Positions 8,441 through 16,223 of a DNA stretch of 64,000 nucleotides are shown piece after piece. This DNA is from Dermacoccus abyssi (lineage in GTDB: Bacteria; Actinomycetota; Actinomycetes; Actinomycetales; Dermatophilaceae): NCBI RefSeq assembly GCF_034541975.1, contig NZ_JAVYJM010000001.1; one strand, 5' to 3'. The position numbers were made by a program, and so were the translations under genes. Each line of letters opens with the position of its first letter. Position 1 is the stretch's first letter. The notes below the pieces were generated by a model. That model was not told the origin of the DNA. It worked only from the letters and a program-made list of their open reading frames with translations, and did not search any database.

Positions 8441-9495
8441 GCATCACCACGACTCGGGAGCCGCTGGTTCTCGGCATCGAGAGCTCGTGCGACGAGACGG
8501 GCATCGGCATCGTGCGCGGCACCACCCTGCTCGCCAACGAGGTGGCGAGCAGCATGGATCTGCACGTCCGCTTCGGCGGCGTCGTGCCCGAGATCGCGAG
8601 CCGCGCCCACCTTGAGGCGATGCTGCCCTCACTGCGTCGCGCGTGCGACACCGCCGGAGTGAAGCTCACCGACGTCGACGCCATCGCCGTCACCGTCGGG
8701 CCCGGCCTCGCCGGCGCGCTCATGGTCGGTGTCGCCGCCGCGAAGGCCCTCTCCGTGGCCCTCGACAAGCCGCTGTACGGCGTCAACCACCTCGCCGCGC
8801 ACGTGGCCGTGGACATCCTCGACCACGGCCTGCTGCCCGAGCCGACCATGGGTCTGCTCGTCTCCGGCGGGCACACGAACCTGCTCTACGTGCCGGACAT
8901 CGCCACCGACGTGCGCAGCCTCGGCAACACGATCGACGACGCGTGCGGCGAAGCGTTCGACAAGGTCGCCCGCGTGCTCGGCCTGCCCTACCCGGGCGGC
9001 CCGAACATCGACAAGGCAGCCCAGGGCGGAGACCCGAAGGCCATCGCGTTCCCACGCGGGCTCTCGACGAAGAAGGACCTCGAGAAGCACCGTTACGACT
9101 TCAGCTTCTCCGGCCTCAAGACGTCCGTGACGCGCTGGGTCGCCACCCGCGAAGCCGCCGGGGAGCCGGTACCTGTCGCCGACGTCGCCGCGTCCTTCCA
9201 GGAAGCCGTCGTCGACATCATCACGAAGAAGGCCGTCATGGCCTGCCGCGACTACGAGTGCAACAACCTCATGGTCGGCGGCGGCGTCTCGGCCAACTCC
9301 CGTCTGCGTGCGCTGCTCGAAGAACGCTGCGGCAAGGCCGGCATCGCCATCCGCGTGCCGAAACTCAGCCTGTGCACCGACAACGGCGCCATGGTGGCGA
9401 CCCTCGGGGCACACCTCGTCGCGAAGGGCATCGAGCCGTCCGCGCTCGATGTGCCCGCTGACTCCTCGATGCCGATCGGACAGGTGATGGGATGA
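8437..9495 (+). CDS. tsaD: tRNA N6-adenosine threonylcarbamoyltransferase TsaD
   Basis: Catalytic subunit that transfers threonylcarbamoyl from TC-AMP to A37 of tRNA. The 352-residue protein has the Kae1/TsaD start LGIESSCDETGIG, the metal-binding HLAAH pair (H118, H122), the SGGHTNLL loop and GGGVSANSRLR near the C-terminus with a following CTDNGAM motif. The start overlaps rimI (ATGA) and the stop overlaps the GH3 gene (ATGA), so four consecutive genes are translationally coupled. Confidence 0.96.
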   Translation: MSITTTREPLVLGIESSCDETGIGIVRGTTLLANEVASSMDLHVRFGGVVPEIASRAHLEAMLPSLRRACDTAGVKLTDVDAIAVTVGPGLAGALMVGVAAAKALSVALDKPLYGVNHLAAHVAVDILDHGLLPEPTMGLLVSGGHTNLLYVPDIATDVRSLGNTIDDACGEAFDKVARVLGLPYPGGPNIDKAAQGGDPKAIAFPRGLSTKKDLEKHRYDFSFSGLKTSVTRWVATREAAGEPVPVADVAASFQEAVVDIITKKAVMACRDYECNNLMVGGGVSANSRLRALLEERCGKAGIAIRVPKLSLCTDNGAMVATLGAHLVAKGIEPSALDVPADSSMPIGQVMG

Positions 9496-11240
9496 CGACC
9501 ACGATGTCTGCCACGACCACGCTTCGGGTGCGCTTGACGGCGCTCGCCGCCACCGGCGCGCTCGCTCTCGCCGGCTGCAGCGGCGGCTCGTCCGACGGTG
9601 AGAAGCCCGCGGCCGACGCATCGAGCTCCTCGAACAGCGGGTCCGGCGATTCCGCGAAGGGTAATAACCGGACGAGGGCCGACGTCGGACTGCCGACGCA
9701 GGCCGAACTCGCCCAGGCGAAGAGGGACGTCGAGAAGCTCACGACGAAGCAGCTCGCGGGGCAGGTCATCGTCGGGTACTACCCGGGTTCTCAGCGCGAC
9801 GCCGCGGCGGAAGCGATCCGCAAGGACGGCCTCGGCGGGGTCATCATCATGGGCGACAACGTGCCGCAGGATGTCACGGCGGGCCTGCCCGCCATCACCT
9901 CTGCCGCGCAGCAGGCGATGAAGGACACGGGACGCTCGTGGCCCGCCGTCATCGGCATCGACCAGGAGGGCGGCCCCGTCGCGCGCATCAAGGCGCCCGT
10001 AACGCAGCTGCCCGGCGGTATGGCGTACGGCGCCGCGGATGACGCCGAACTCGCCGCGAAGATCGCCAAGGGCCAGGGCCAGGAGTTACGAGCCCTCGGC
10101 GTGACGATGGTGTTCGCCCCCGACGCGGACGTCACGGTCGGCCCGCAGGATCCGACGATCGCCGTCCGCTCGCCGGGCAGCGACCCGCAGCGCGTCTCGC
10201 GCGCGGTGAACGGGCAGGTCAAGGGCTTCCAGGAGGCCGGTCTCGTGCCGGTCATCAAGCACTTCCCGGGCCACGGCTCGGTGACGACGGACACCCACGT
10301 CGACTACGCGGTGCAGTCGCAGCCGGTCTCGGCGCTCACCAAGCGCGACTGGGTGCCGTTTGCCAACGCCGTGAAGGCGGGGGCGCCCGCCGTCATGACG
10401 GCGCACATCGTGCTCAAGGACATCGACCCGAACGTGCCCTCGACCCTGTCCAACAAGGTGGTCACGGGCGAACTGCGCGACAAGCTCGGCTTCAAGGGCC
10501 TCGTCGTCACCGACGGCATGAACATGGGCGCCATCGTGAAGAAATTCGACAAGGGCGCCGCCGCAGCCGTTTCCGCGCTCAAGGCGGGCGCCGACGTCGT
10601 GCTCATGCCGGCCAACGCCACCGCGTCGGTCGCCGCCATCGAGAAGGCCGTGGCCTCGGGTGAGCTGACGCGCGAACGGCTCGTGGAATCGGCTGCCCGT
10701 ATCGTCGCGACGACGCGGCACCAGCAGGTCAAGGCTCCGGCGACGAACGTCGTCGGCGCGCACGGCAAGGACGCCGAGCAGTTCGCGCGAGAGTCGATCA
10801 CCCAGCTCGGTGGCTCATGCGACAAGCCGCTCGTCGGCAAGAGCGTCCGCCTCGACGGCGGATCGACCTCCGACCGCGCGGAACTGACGAAGGCCCTCAC
10901 GGCCCGCGGCATCACGGTCGGCTCGTCCGGCACACGCGTCTCGCTCATCGCCGGTGGGTCGTACAACGCAGGTAAGGCGTCGGCCGACGGCGGCTCGGAA
11001 GCCGATTCCGCTGGTGGTTCGGGTGCCGGTTCCTCCACGAAGGCCGGCGTTCAGGTCGCGCTCGACACCCCGTACGTCCTCGCCTCGCGACCGGCCGGAG
11101 CCGTCGGTCTCGCGACGTACGGCAACACGCCGTCGACGTTCGCGGCGCTCGCGGACATCCTTGCGGGCAAGGCCAAGGCGGGCGGCACGCTGCCGGTTGC
11201 CGTCGGTGACAACAAGGTGGGCGACTCGGCCTGTTCGTGA
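9492..11240 (+). CDS. Glycoside hydrolase family 3 lipoprotein (NagZ-like)
   Basis: A secreted, lipid-anchored 582-residue GH3 enzyme. The N-terminus is a signal peptide with lipobox ALAGC (C29), then a ~40-residue Ser/Asp-rich linker. The GH3 barrel has DQEGGPVARI, KHFPGHGS (K256-H257 and H261) and VVTDGMNMG with the presumed nucleophile D341. The KHFPGHG signature is that of beta-N-acetylglucosaminidases such as NagZ, so the likely substrate is cell-wall GlcNAc-containing muropeptide or glycan. An extra ~170-residue C-terminal domain is longer than compact NagZ. The start overlaps tsaD by 4 bp. Confidence 0.88.
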   Translation: MTTTMSATTTLRVRLTALAATGALALAGCSGGSSDGEKPAADASSSSNSGSGDSAKGNNRTRADVGLPTQAELAQAKRDVEKLTTKQLAGQVIVGYYPGSQRDAAAEAIRKDGLGGVIIMGDNVPQDVTAGLPAITSAAQQAMKDTGRSWPAVIGIDQEGGPVARIKAPVTQLPGGMAYGAADDAELAAKIAKGQGQELRALGVTMVFAPDADVTVGPQDPTIAVRSPGSDPQRVSRAVNGQVKGFQEAGLVPVIKHFPGHGSVTTDTHVDYAVQSQPVSALTKRDWVPFANAVKAGAPAVMTAHIVLKDIDPNVPSTLSNKVVTGELRDKLGFKGLVVTDGMNMGAIVKKFDKGAAAAVSALKAGADVVLMPANATASVAAIEKAVASGELTRERLVESAARIVATTRHQQVKAPATNVVGAHGKDAEQFARESITQLGGSCDKPLVGKSVRLDGGSTSDRAELTKALTARGITVGSSGTRVSLIAGGSYNAGKASADGGSEADSAGGSGAGSSTKAGVQVALDTPYVLASRPAGAVGLATYGNTPSTFAALADILAGKAKAGGTLPVAVGDNKVGDSACS

Positions 11241-11338
11241 CTTTGCGCGCTGTTTGAAGCTCCAGCCCCTTGAGTCAGGGGGCGGGTTCAGTTCGGGGGC
11301 AGCGGCGGTCGTCCAGGTGCGACCTGTGGCAGGTCAGG

Positions 11339-12616
11339 TCAGGCAGGCTCCACGACGAGGGCAGCACGCTCGCCGTCGAGGTTGACGAGCACGACTGTCA
11401 TGGCCCGGGAGCCCTTGAGCTTCAGTTGGCGACGCAGGGCGTCGGCGTCGAGGTCGACGTCGCGCTTCTTGATCGTGAGGCGTCCGACGTCGTGCGTGCG
11501 CAGGTAGGAGCGGAGTGTTTTGACGTGCAGAGGAACGGCGTCGAGCACCCGGTGTGCGCGCCCGAGAAGACCGATGTCGGTGAGCGCGTCGGCGGTGACG
11601 TACCCGTACCCGGCCGTGAACTCGCGCCCGTCGACGGCGTTGAGCAACGCGCCGACGAGACCGCTACGCGTTAACGCTTTGTCGGCCTCGTAGAAGAAGG
11701 CGCCGAGGTCGGCGCGACGCGCGAGGGCCCCCGAGGCGTCGGCAGCGTCGGGCCTCGTGACGTGGCGAAGCTCGACGCTGTCGCCGCTGCTGTCTGCGTT
11801 GGCGGAACCGTCGGCGCGCTTGTCGGTCGGCCGCACGATCGTCGCCGTCGTGCCTTCGTCGCGAACGGCCTGGCCCCACCAAAGCGTCGCTTCGACGAGG
11901 TCGCCGGCGTACGAGACGAACTCCGCCTCGCAGTCGGGCGGGATGTCGCCGTGCGCGAGGCCGGGGGAGAGTTTGGCGCCGGCAGCCGGGGCATCAGCGG
12001 CGAGTTGCTGGACGAGTTCCCAGTCGGGCGAGAGCGCGGCCAGGGAGAAGGTTCGCTTGGTTCGGCCGTGGATGTCGGCAACGCCCGGGATGCGCCGGGC
12101 AGGGTCGAACCACCACGCGGCGTCCGGGGCTTCCCGGCGGAGTTCGGGTGCGAGGTCTTCGAGCAACCCCGTCTCCACGCGTGAGGCGGGGTAGGGCGCC
12201 AGGTTGTGGCGAGCGAGTTCGGCCGTCGTCGGGTCGGCTTCCACGGCAATGACGTCGAGGCCGGCACGAGCAAAACCGACGGCGTCCGCGCCGATGCCAC
12301 ACCCGCCGTCGACCACGCGTGAGGCGCCGGACGACCGCAGACGCTCGGCGTGCAGAGCCGCCACGGCCGAGCGAGTGGCCTGCTCGAGGGCGTCCGGGGT
12401 GAAGAACATCAGCTCGGCATTCGCGCCGAACTTCGTGACGGCCTTCGCCCGCAATCGGCTCTGCGTCAGCGCGGCGGCGACGAGTTCGGGGGAGTAGCCC
12501 CGATCCCGCAATCGGGAGGTGAGCGCGACGGCGTTCTTCTCGTCGTAGGGCGGCAGCGATGCGAGCAGTTCACGACCCTCGTCGGACATGAGAGCGTGCG
12601 CGGCGGCGGCATCCAT
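11339..12616 (-). CDS. Class I SAM-dependent methyltransferase with THUMP-like C-terminal domain
   Basis: A 425-residue protein convergent with the GH3 gene and divergent from groES. The central methyltransferase fold shows VDGGCGIGADAVGFA (motif I) and the acidic DVIAVEADP strand. The N-terminal ~90 residues are helical. The C-terminal ~75 residues (RLTIKKRDVDLDADALRRQL) match the THUMP-like domain of an actinobacterial family, suggesting an RNA substrate, which is not established. The start ATG is supported by AAGAAT (minus strand) ending 6 nt upstream. Confidence 0.8.
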   Translation of the reverse strand: MDAAAAHALMSDEGRELLASLPPYDEKNAVALTSRLRDRGYSPELVAAALTQSRLRAKAVTKFGANAELMFFTPDALEQATRSAVAALHAERLRSSGASRVVDGGCGIGADAVGFARAGLDVIAVEADPTTAELARHNLAPYPASRVETGLLEDLAPELRREAPDAAWWFDPARRIPGVADIHGRTKRTFSLAALSPDWELVQQLAADAPAAGAKLSPGLAHGDIPPDCEAEFVSYAGDLVEATLWWGQAVRDEGTTATIVRPTDKRADGSANADSSGDSVELRHVTRPDAADASGALARRADLGAFFYEADKALTRSGLVGALLNAVDGREFTAGYGYVTADALTDIGLLGRAHRVLDAVPLHVKTLRSYLRTHDVGRLTIKKRDVDLDADALRRQLKLKGSRAMTVVLVNLDGERAALVVEPA

Positions 12617-12692
12617 GGGCTCATTCTTTCAGGCGAACTTCCAACCAAGAGCCGCCCCGCCTGTGCGCCCTGAGCGAACGCCGACCCTCCAC

Positions 12693-12719
12693 CTGGCACT
12701 CGGCTTGACCGAGTGCTAA
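12693..12719. promoter_or_regulatory. CIRCE operator (HrcA site) 1 of groESL
   Basis: CTGGCACTC (12693-12701), nine bases, then GAGTGCTAA (12711-12719): the canonical HrcA operator with the exact N9 spacer and two substitutions in the left half. It overlaps the -35 of the groESL promoter, so bound HrcA would exclude RNA polymerase. Confidence 0.92.
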
Positions 12720-12733
12720 CCGAGCAATAAATT
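12705..12733 (+). promoter_or_regulatory. groESL sigma-70-type promoter
   Basis: TTGACC (12705-12710) and TAAATT (12728-12733) are separated by 17 bp. Transcription would start near 12740, giving a ~165-nt leader before groES. The -35 lies within the first CIRCE and the start region within the second. Confidence 0.82.
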
Positions 12734-12738
12734 CGGAG

Positions 12739-12766
12739 TTAGCACTCACCCCTGGGTAAGTGCCAG
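12739..12766. promoter_or_regulatory. Second, imperfect CIRCE-like site
   Basis: TTAGCACTC (12739-12747) is a perfect left half. The right half AAGTGCCAG (12758-12766) follows after 10 instead of 9 bases. It lies over the expected transcription start. Paired CIRCE elements before groESL are known in actinobacteria. Confidence 0.7.
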
Positions 12767-12903
12767 CGAGCACGTCACCTCGACCCCCGCGACGGCGAGG
12801 CGGCACTGCGCGCTGTCATGCCACGCCACGTGGCGTGGGCAGGGGTGGACAAGCATCCGTCACGTCCGCGCGAGCGGACCGTCGCAACAAGGAAGGTGCC
12901 ACC

Positions 12904-13197
12904 GTGTCGGTGAACATCAAGCCGCTGGAAGACCGCATCGTCGTCAAGTCCGTCGAGGCCGAGCAGACCACCGCGTCCGGCCTCGTCATCCCGGACACCG
13001 CCAAGGAGAAGCCCCAGGAGGGCGAGGTCATCGCCGTGGGCCCGGGTCGCGTGGACGACAACGGCAACCGCGTTCCGGTCGACGTCGCCGTGGGCGACAA
13101 GGTCATCTACTCGAAGTACGGCGGCACCGAGGTCAAGTTCGGTGGTGAGGAGTTCCTCATCCTCTCCGCCCGCGACGTGCTCGCCGTCGTCGCCTGA
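12904..13197 (+). CDS. groES: Co-chaperonin GroES (10 kDa)
   Basis: GroES caps the GroEL folding chamber as a heptamer. The 97-residue product reads VNIKPLEDRIVVK at the start, contains the mobile-loop region around QTTASGLVIPD and ends FLILSARDVLAVV, all typical. The start is GTG at 12904; a reading frame open from 12760 is 5' leader. GGAAGG lies upstream. Length matches the family. groEL follows after 144 bp, an unusually long gap but with no terminator visible. Confidence 0.97.
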   Translation: MSVNIKPLEDRIVVKSVEAEQTTASGLVIPDTAKEKPQEGEVIAVGPGRVDDNGNRVPVDVAVGDKVIYSKYGGTEVKFGGEEFLILSARDVLAVVA

Positions 13198-13341
13198 CGA
13201 TCCCACTCCGTGCGCGCATGCCCCGGCCGTGGCCCACGTCGGCCCGCCGGGGCATTGCGTTCCCTCCAGTCGCGCGTGAACTCACGCAGCAGGCTCCCGT
13301 TCCACGCCGCCTCGCGCGGCATCAACCAGAGAGGTTGAATC

Positions 13342-14952
13342 ATGGCCAAGACCCTCGAATTCAACGACGACGCGCGTAAGTCGCTCGAGCGCGGTGTCGA
13401 CGCGCTCGCCAACGCCGTCAAGGTGACCCTCGGCCCGAAGGGCCGCAACGTCGTGATCGACAAGTCCTGGGGCGCCCCCACCATCACGAACGACGGTGTC
13501 ACCATCGCCCGTGAGGTCGAGCTCGAAGACCCGTACGAGAACCTCGGCGCACAGCTCGCCAAGGAGGTCGCCACCAAGACGAACGACGTCGCCGGTGACG
13601 GCACGACGACCGCCACGGTTCTCGCCCAGGCCCTCGTCAAGGAAGGCCTGCGCAACGTTGCCGCTGGCGCGGCCCCGGCCGGCCTGAAGCGCGGTATCGA
13701 CAAGGCCGTCACCGCCATCAACGACCAGCTGCTCGCCAACGCACGCCCGGTCGACGGCAAGGACGACTACGCCAAGGTCGCTTCGCTCTCCGCCCAGGAC
13801 GCCACCATCGGTGGCCTCATCGGTGAGGCGTTCGACAAGGTCGGCAAGGACGGCGTCATCACGGTCGAGGAGTCCTCCACCGCCGAGACGAAGCTCGAGT
13901 ACACCGAGGGCATGCAGTTCGACAAGGGCTACCTCTCGCCGTACTTCGTCACCGACCCCGAGCGCATGGAGGCCGTCCTCGAGGACGCCTACATCCTCAT
14001 CAACCAGGGCAAGATCTCGAACGTGCAGGACCTCCTGCCCGTCCTCGAGAAGGTCGTCCAGTCCGGCAAGCCGCTGCTCATCATCGCCGAGGACATCGAG
14101 GGCGAAGCCCTCTCGACGCTCGTCGTCAACAAGATCCGCGGCACGTTCAACGTCGTCGCCGTCAAGGCCCCCGGCTTCGGTGACCGCCGCAAGGCCATGC
14201 TGCAGGACATCGCCATCCTCACCGGCGGCCAGGTCATCGCCGAGGAGGTCGGCCTCAAGCTCGAGGCCGCCGACCTCGACGTCCTCGGCCAGGCTCGCCG
14301 CATCCAGGTGACGAAGGACTCCACGACGATCATCGACGGCGCCGGCCAGGGCGACGCAGTCGAGGGCCGCGTCAAGGAGCTCAAGGCCGAGATCGAGCGC
14401 ACGGACTCCGACTGGGACCGCGAGAAGCTCCAGGAGCGTCTTGCGAAGCTCGCCGGCGGCGTCTGCGTCATCGGCGTCGGTGCCCACACCGAGGTCGAGA
14501 TGAAGGAGAAGAAGCACCGCATCGAGGACGCCATCGCGGCCACGCGCGCGGCCATCGAGGAAGGCATCGTCGCCGGTGGTGGCTCCGCCGTCATCCACGC
14601 CGCCTCCGCGCTCGACTCCCTCCAGCTCGAAGGTGACGAGGCAACCGGCGCCACGCTCGTCGGCAAGGCCATCGCCGAGCCGCTGCGCTGGATCGCCGAG
14701 AACGCCGGTCTCGAGGGCTACGTCGCCGTCTCCAAGGTGCGCGAACTGCCCGTCGGCCAGGGCCTCGACGCCGCCACCGGCGACTACATCGACCTCGTCG
14801 AAGCCGGCATCATCGACCCGGTCAAGGTCACGCGCTCCGCACTGACCAACGCCGCCTCCATCGCCTCCATGGTTCTCACGACCGACACCCTCGTCGTCGA
14901 GAAGAAGGAAGACGAAGAGGCACCCGCGGCAGGTCACGGCCACACGCACTGA
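13342..14952 (+). CDS. groEL: Chaperonin GroEL, GroEL1-type with His-containing tail
   Basis: 60 kDa chaperonin, 536 residues. Nucleotide-binding motifs are GDGTTTATVLAQ near residue 87 and the C-terminal equatorial GIVAGGGSA. The last residues are AAGHGHTH rather than the GGM repeats of the housekeeping form. In actinobacteria the groES-linked copy (GroEL1) carries a His-rich tail while a distant groEL2 has the GGM tail, so a second groEL is expected elsewhere. The ATG is preceded by AGAGAGG. Two strong hairpins follow the stop. Regulation by HrcA is inferred from the CIRCE sites before groES. Confidence 0.96.
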   Translation: MAKTLEFNDDARKSLERGVDALANAVKVTLGPKGRNVVIDKSWGAPTITNDGVTIAREVELEDPYENLGAQLAKEVATKTNDVAGDGTTTATVLAQALVKEGLRNVAAGAAPAGLKRGIDKAVTAINDQLLANARPVDGKDDYAKVASLSAQDATIGGLIGEAFDKVGKDGVITVEESSTAETKLEYTEGMQFDKGYLSPYFVTDPERMEAVLEDAYILINQGKISNVQDLLPVLEKVVQSGKPLLIIAEDIEGEALSTLVVNKIRGTFNVVAVKAPGFGDRRKAMLQDIAILTGGQVIAEEVGLKLEAADLDVLGQARRIQVTKDSTTIIDGAGQGDAVEGRVKELKAEIERTDSDWDREKLQERLAKLAGGVCVIGVGAHTEVEMKEKKHRIEDAIAATRAAIEEGIVAGGGSAVIHAASALDSLQLEGDEATGATLVGKAIAEPLRWIAENAGLEGYVAVSKVRELPVGQGLDAATGDYIDLVEAGIIDPVKVTRSALTNAASIASMVLTTDTLVVEKKEDEEAPAAGHGHTH

Positions 14953-14973
14953 TCTTCATCGCGCCGTCTTCCG

Positions 14974-15019
14974 GCGCGCGGGGTTCCGGGCTCGCAGGCT
15001 CGCCCGGAACCCCGCGCGC
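14974..15019. terminator. 18-bp perfect hairpin after groEL
   Basis: The arms at 14974-14991 and 15002-15019 are perfect 18-bp inverted repeats (beginning GCGCGCGGGG) with a 10-nt loop. There is no T tract, so it may stabilise the 3' end rather than terminate by itself. Confidence 0.7.
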
Positions 15020-15045
15020 TCGGTGCGACAGCGCTTCGGGGCTTG

Positions 15046-15089
15046 AAAGACGCCCCTCCCACGAGCAAGCTCGCGGGAGGGGCGTCTTT
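15046..15089. terminator. Rho-independent terminator after groEL
   Basis: AAAGACGCCCCTCCC (15046-15060) pairs perfectly with GGGAGGGGCGTCTTT (15075-15089). The A and T runs on the two sides make it work in both directions, serving groEL and, weakly, the convergent S4 gene. Confidence 0.88.
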
Positions 15090-15127
15090 CTGCGCGGTCT
15101 GCTTCCAGCGTGGGTGCGTTGAGCGAA

Positions 15128-15199
15128 AGGGTTGCGGCTTTGCGCGTGGCCCGGTTTCGTTGGGGGAGAGGGTCGCGGCTTTGCGAGTGGCCCTGGTTA
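15128..15199. repeat. Two-copy direct repeat, 41-bp period
   Basis: AGGGTTGCGGCTTTGCGCG from 15128 recurs as AGGGTCGCGGCTTTGCGAG from 15169, and the similarity continues through TGGCCC(T)GGTT. The intervening ~11 bp differ. It lies between groEL and the S4-domain gene and encodes nothing visible. Confidence 0.5.
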
Positions 15200-15231
15200 C
15201 ATGGCGATGCGGAGGCGCCTGTGTTCGGCTG

Positions 15232-15453
15232 TCAGCGCCGGGTGACGCGCACGCACTCGTCCTCGAGGCACACCACGGCGCCGACCGGAATCTGGGCGCT
15301 ACGGCGCGTGTCGACCTCGCCGTCGACCGTCACGAGGCCCTCAATGATGACGATGCGCGCCTCGGCGCCGTCCTCCACGAGGTTGGCCAACTTGAGCAGC
15401 TGACCGAGCTTGATGGCTTCGTCGCGAATCGGAACGTCTACGGGTGAGCTCAT
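15232..15453 (-). CDS. Small S4-domain RNA-binding protein
   Basis: A 73-residue protein made almost entirely of one S4 RNA-binding domain: DEAIKLGQLLKLANLVEDG, then VIIEGLVTVDGEVDTRR and a final strand with VCLEDECVRV. It resembles the YbcJ/YaaA-type stand-alone S4 proteins; the RNA target is unknown. The long upstream frame (to 15714) is not coding; the ATG at 15453 is supported by GAGAAT (minus strand) ending 6 nt before it. It is convergent with groEL and divergent from the sigma factor gene. Confidence 0.82.
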   Translation of the reverse strand: MSSPVDVPIRDEAIKLGQLLKLANLVEDGAEARIVIIEGLVTVDGEVDTRRSAQIPVGAVVCLEDECVRVTRR

Positions 15454-15647
15454 GGCCACATTCTCGCACCGAACTCGCCGTGCACCCCGTGGTGTGGTTA
15501 CCGTGGGGGCCGCAACCGATGACCGTGAACCGCGCACATCCGTGACGGGAGTAGGCCATGGCGCTCGAAGGTGGATACATGGGAGGGGCCTCCTGGCCCC
15601 AGGTGTCCCATGCCCGAGCGCGTGTAACGAACCTACCGTCCACCCCG

Positions 15648-16223
15648 ATGTCATCCGAGGAAGCGCCGATGCGCGACCTCGTGGCTGCCGCTCAGGACAA
15701 CGATCCGGCAGCACGACACCAACTCCTCGACGACGTTCACCGGATGGCGTTGCGCTACGCGTCAGCCCGTCTCGGCGCTTTCAGCGCCTCGCGTGAACTC
15801 GCCGCCGACGCCGCTCAGGAGGTGTGCGTGGCTGTCCTGCAGGCGCTTCCGCGCTACGTCGAGCGCGGCGTCCCCTTCGAGGCCTTCGTCTACTCCATCT
15901 GCTCGCGCAAGGTGGCCGACGTGCAGCGAGGCGCCTTCCGCGCGGCTGTGCCCACCGACGAGATCCCCGAGGGCGTCGACCTGTCGACCGGCCCCGAGGA
16001 GATGGCCGTCAGCGGCGACACCGCCAAGCGCCTCTCGATGCTCATGGGCGGCCTGTCCGAACAGCACCGCGAAATCCTGACGCTCCGCGTCGCCGTCGGC
16101 CTCTCCGCCGAGGAGACCGCCCGCAGCCTCGGCATGACGGCCGGCGCCGTGCGCGTCGCCCAGCACCGCGCGCTCGCGAAGCTGCGCAAGCTGCACGACG
16201 CCTCCGGCCAGGAGTTGAGGTGA
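15648..16223 (+). CDS. RNA polymerase sigma-70 family factor (SigD/ShbA-type)
   Basis: A 191-residue ECF-size sigma factor. Region 2 spans the segment with AADAAQEVCVAVL through VYSICSRKVADVQRG; region 4 is LSEQHREILTLRVA followed by the helix-turn-helix LSAEETARSLGMTAGAVRVAQ. Position just before an RsdA-like anti-sigma gene and guaB-guaB3 matches mycobacterial sigD and Streptomyces shbA, the latter controlling the principal sigma factor gene. The start is uncertain: ATG 15648 has TACCGT 8 nt upstream, while ATG 15669 has an AGGAAG Shine-Dalgarno. The open frame extends to 15558. The stop overlaps the next gene by 4 bp (GTGA). Confidence 0.88.
   Translation: MSSEEAPMRDLVAAAQDNDPAARHQLLDDVHRMALRYASARLGAFSASRELAADAAQEVCVAVLQALPRYVERGVPFEAFVYSICSRKVADVQRGAFRAAVPTDEIPEGVDLSTGPEEMAVSGDTAKRLSMLMGGLSEQHREILTLRVAVGLSAEETARSLGMTAGAVRVAQHRALAKLRKLHDASGQELR

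Noticed and set aside
12711..12747. GAGTGCTAA...TTAGCACTC read as one inverted CIRCE
   Set aside because: Half-site order is reversed and the spacer is 19 bp. Each half instead belongs to a separate CIRCE with its other neighbour.
13282..14949. 555-codon minus-strand open frame opposite groEL
   Set aside because: Same reason: a mirror of a high-GC gene with no recognisable protein features.
15128..15199. CRISPR-like repeat
   Set aside because: There are only two imperfect copies with a spacer of about 11 bp and no cas genes. No CRISPR array was seen in the window.
15824..16219. In-frame extension of the anti-sigma factor gene
   Set aside because: It overlaps the sigma factor gene in another frame and is Arg-rich noise; the GTG at 16220 overlapping the sigma stop is the natural start.
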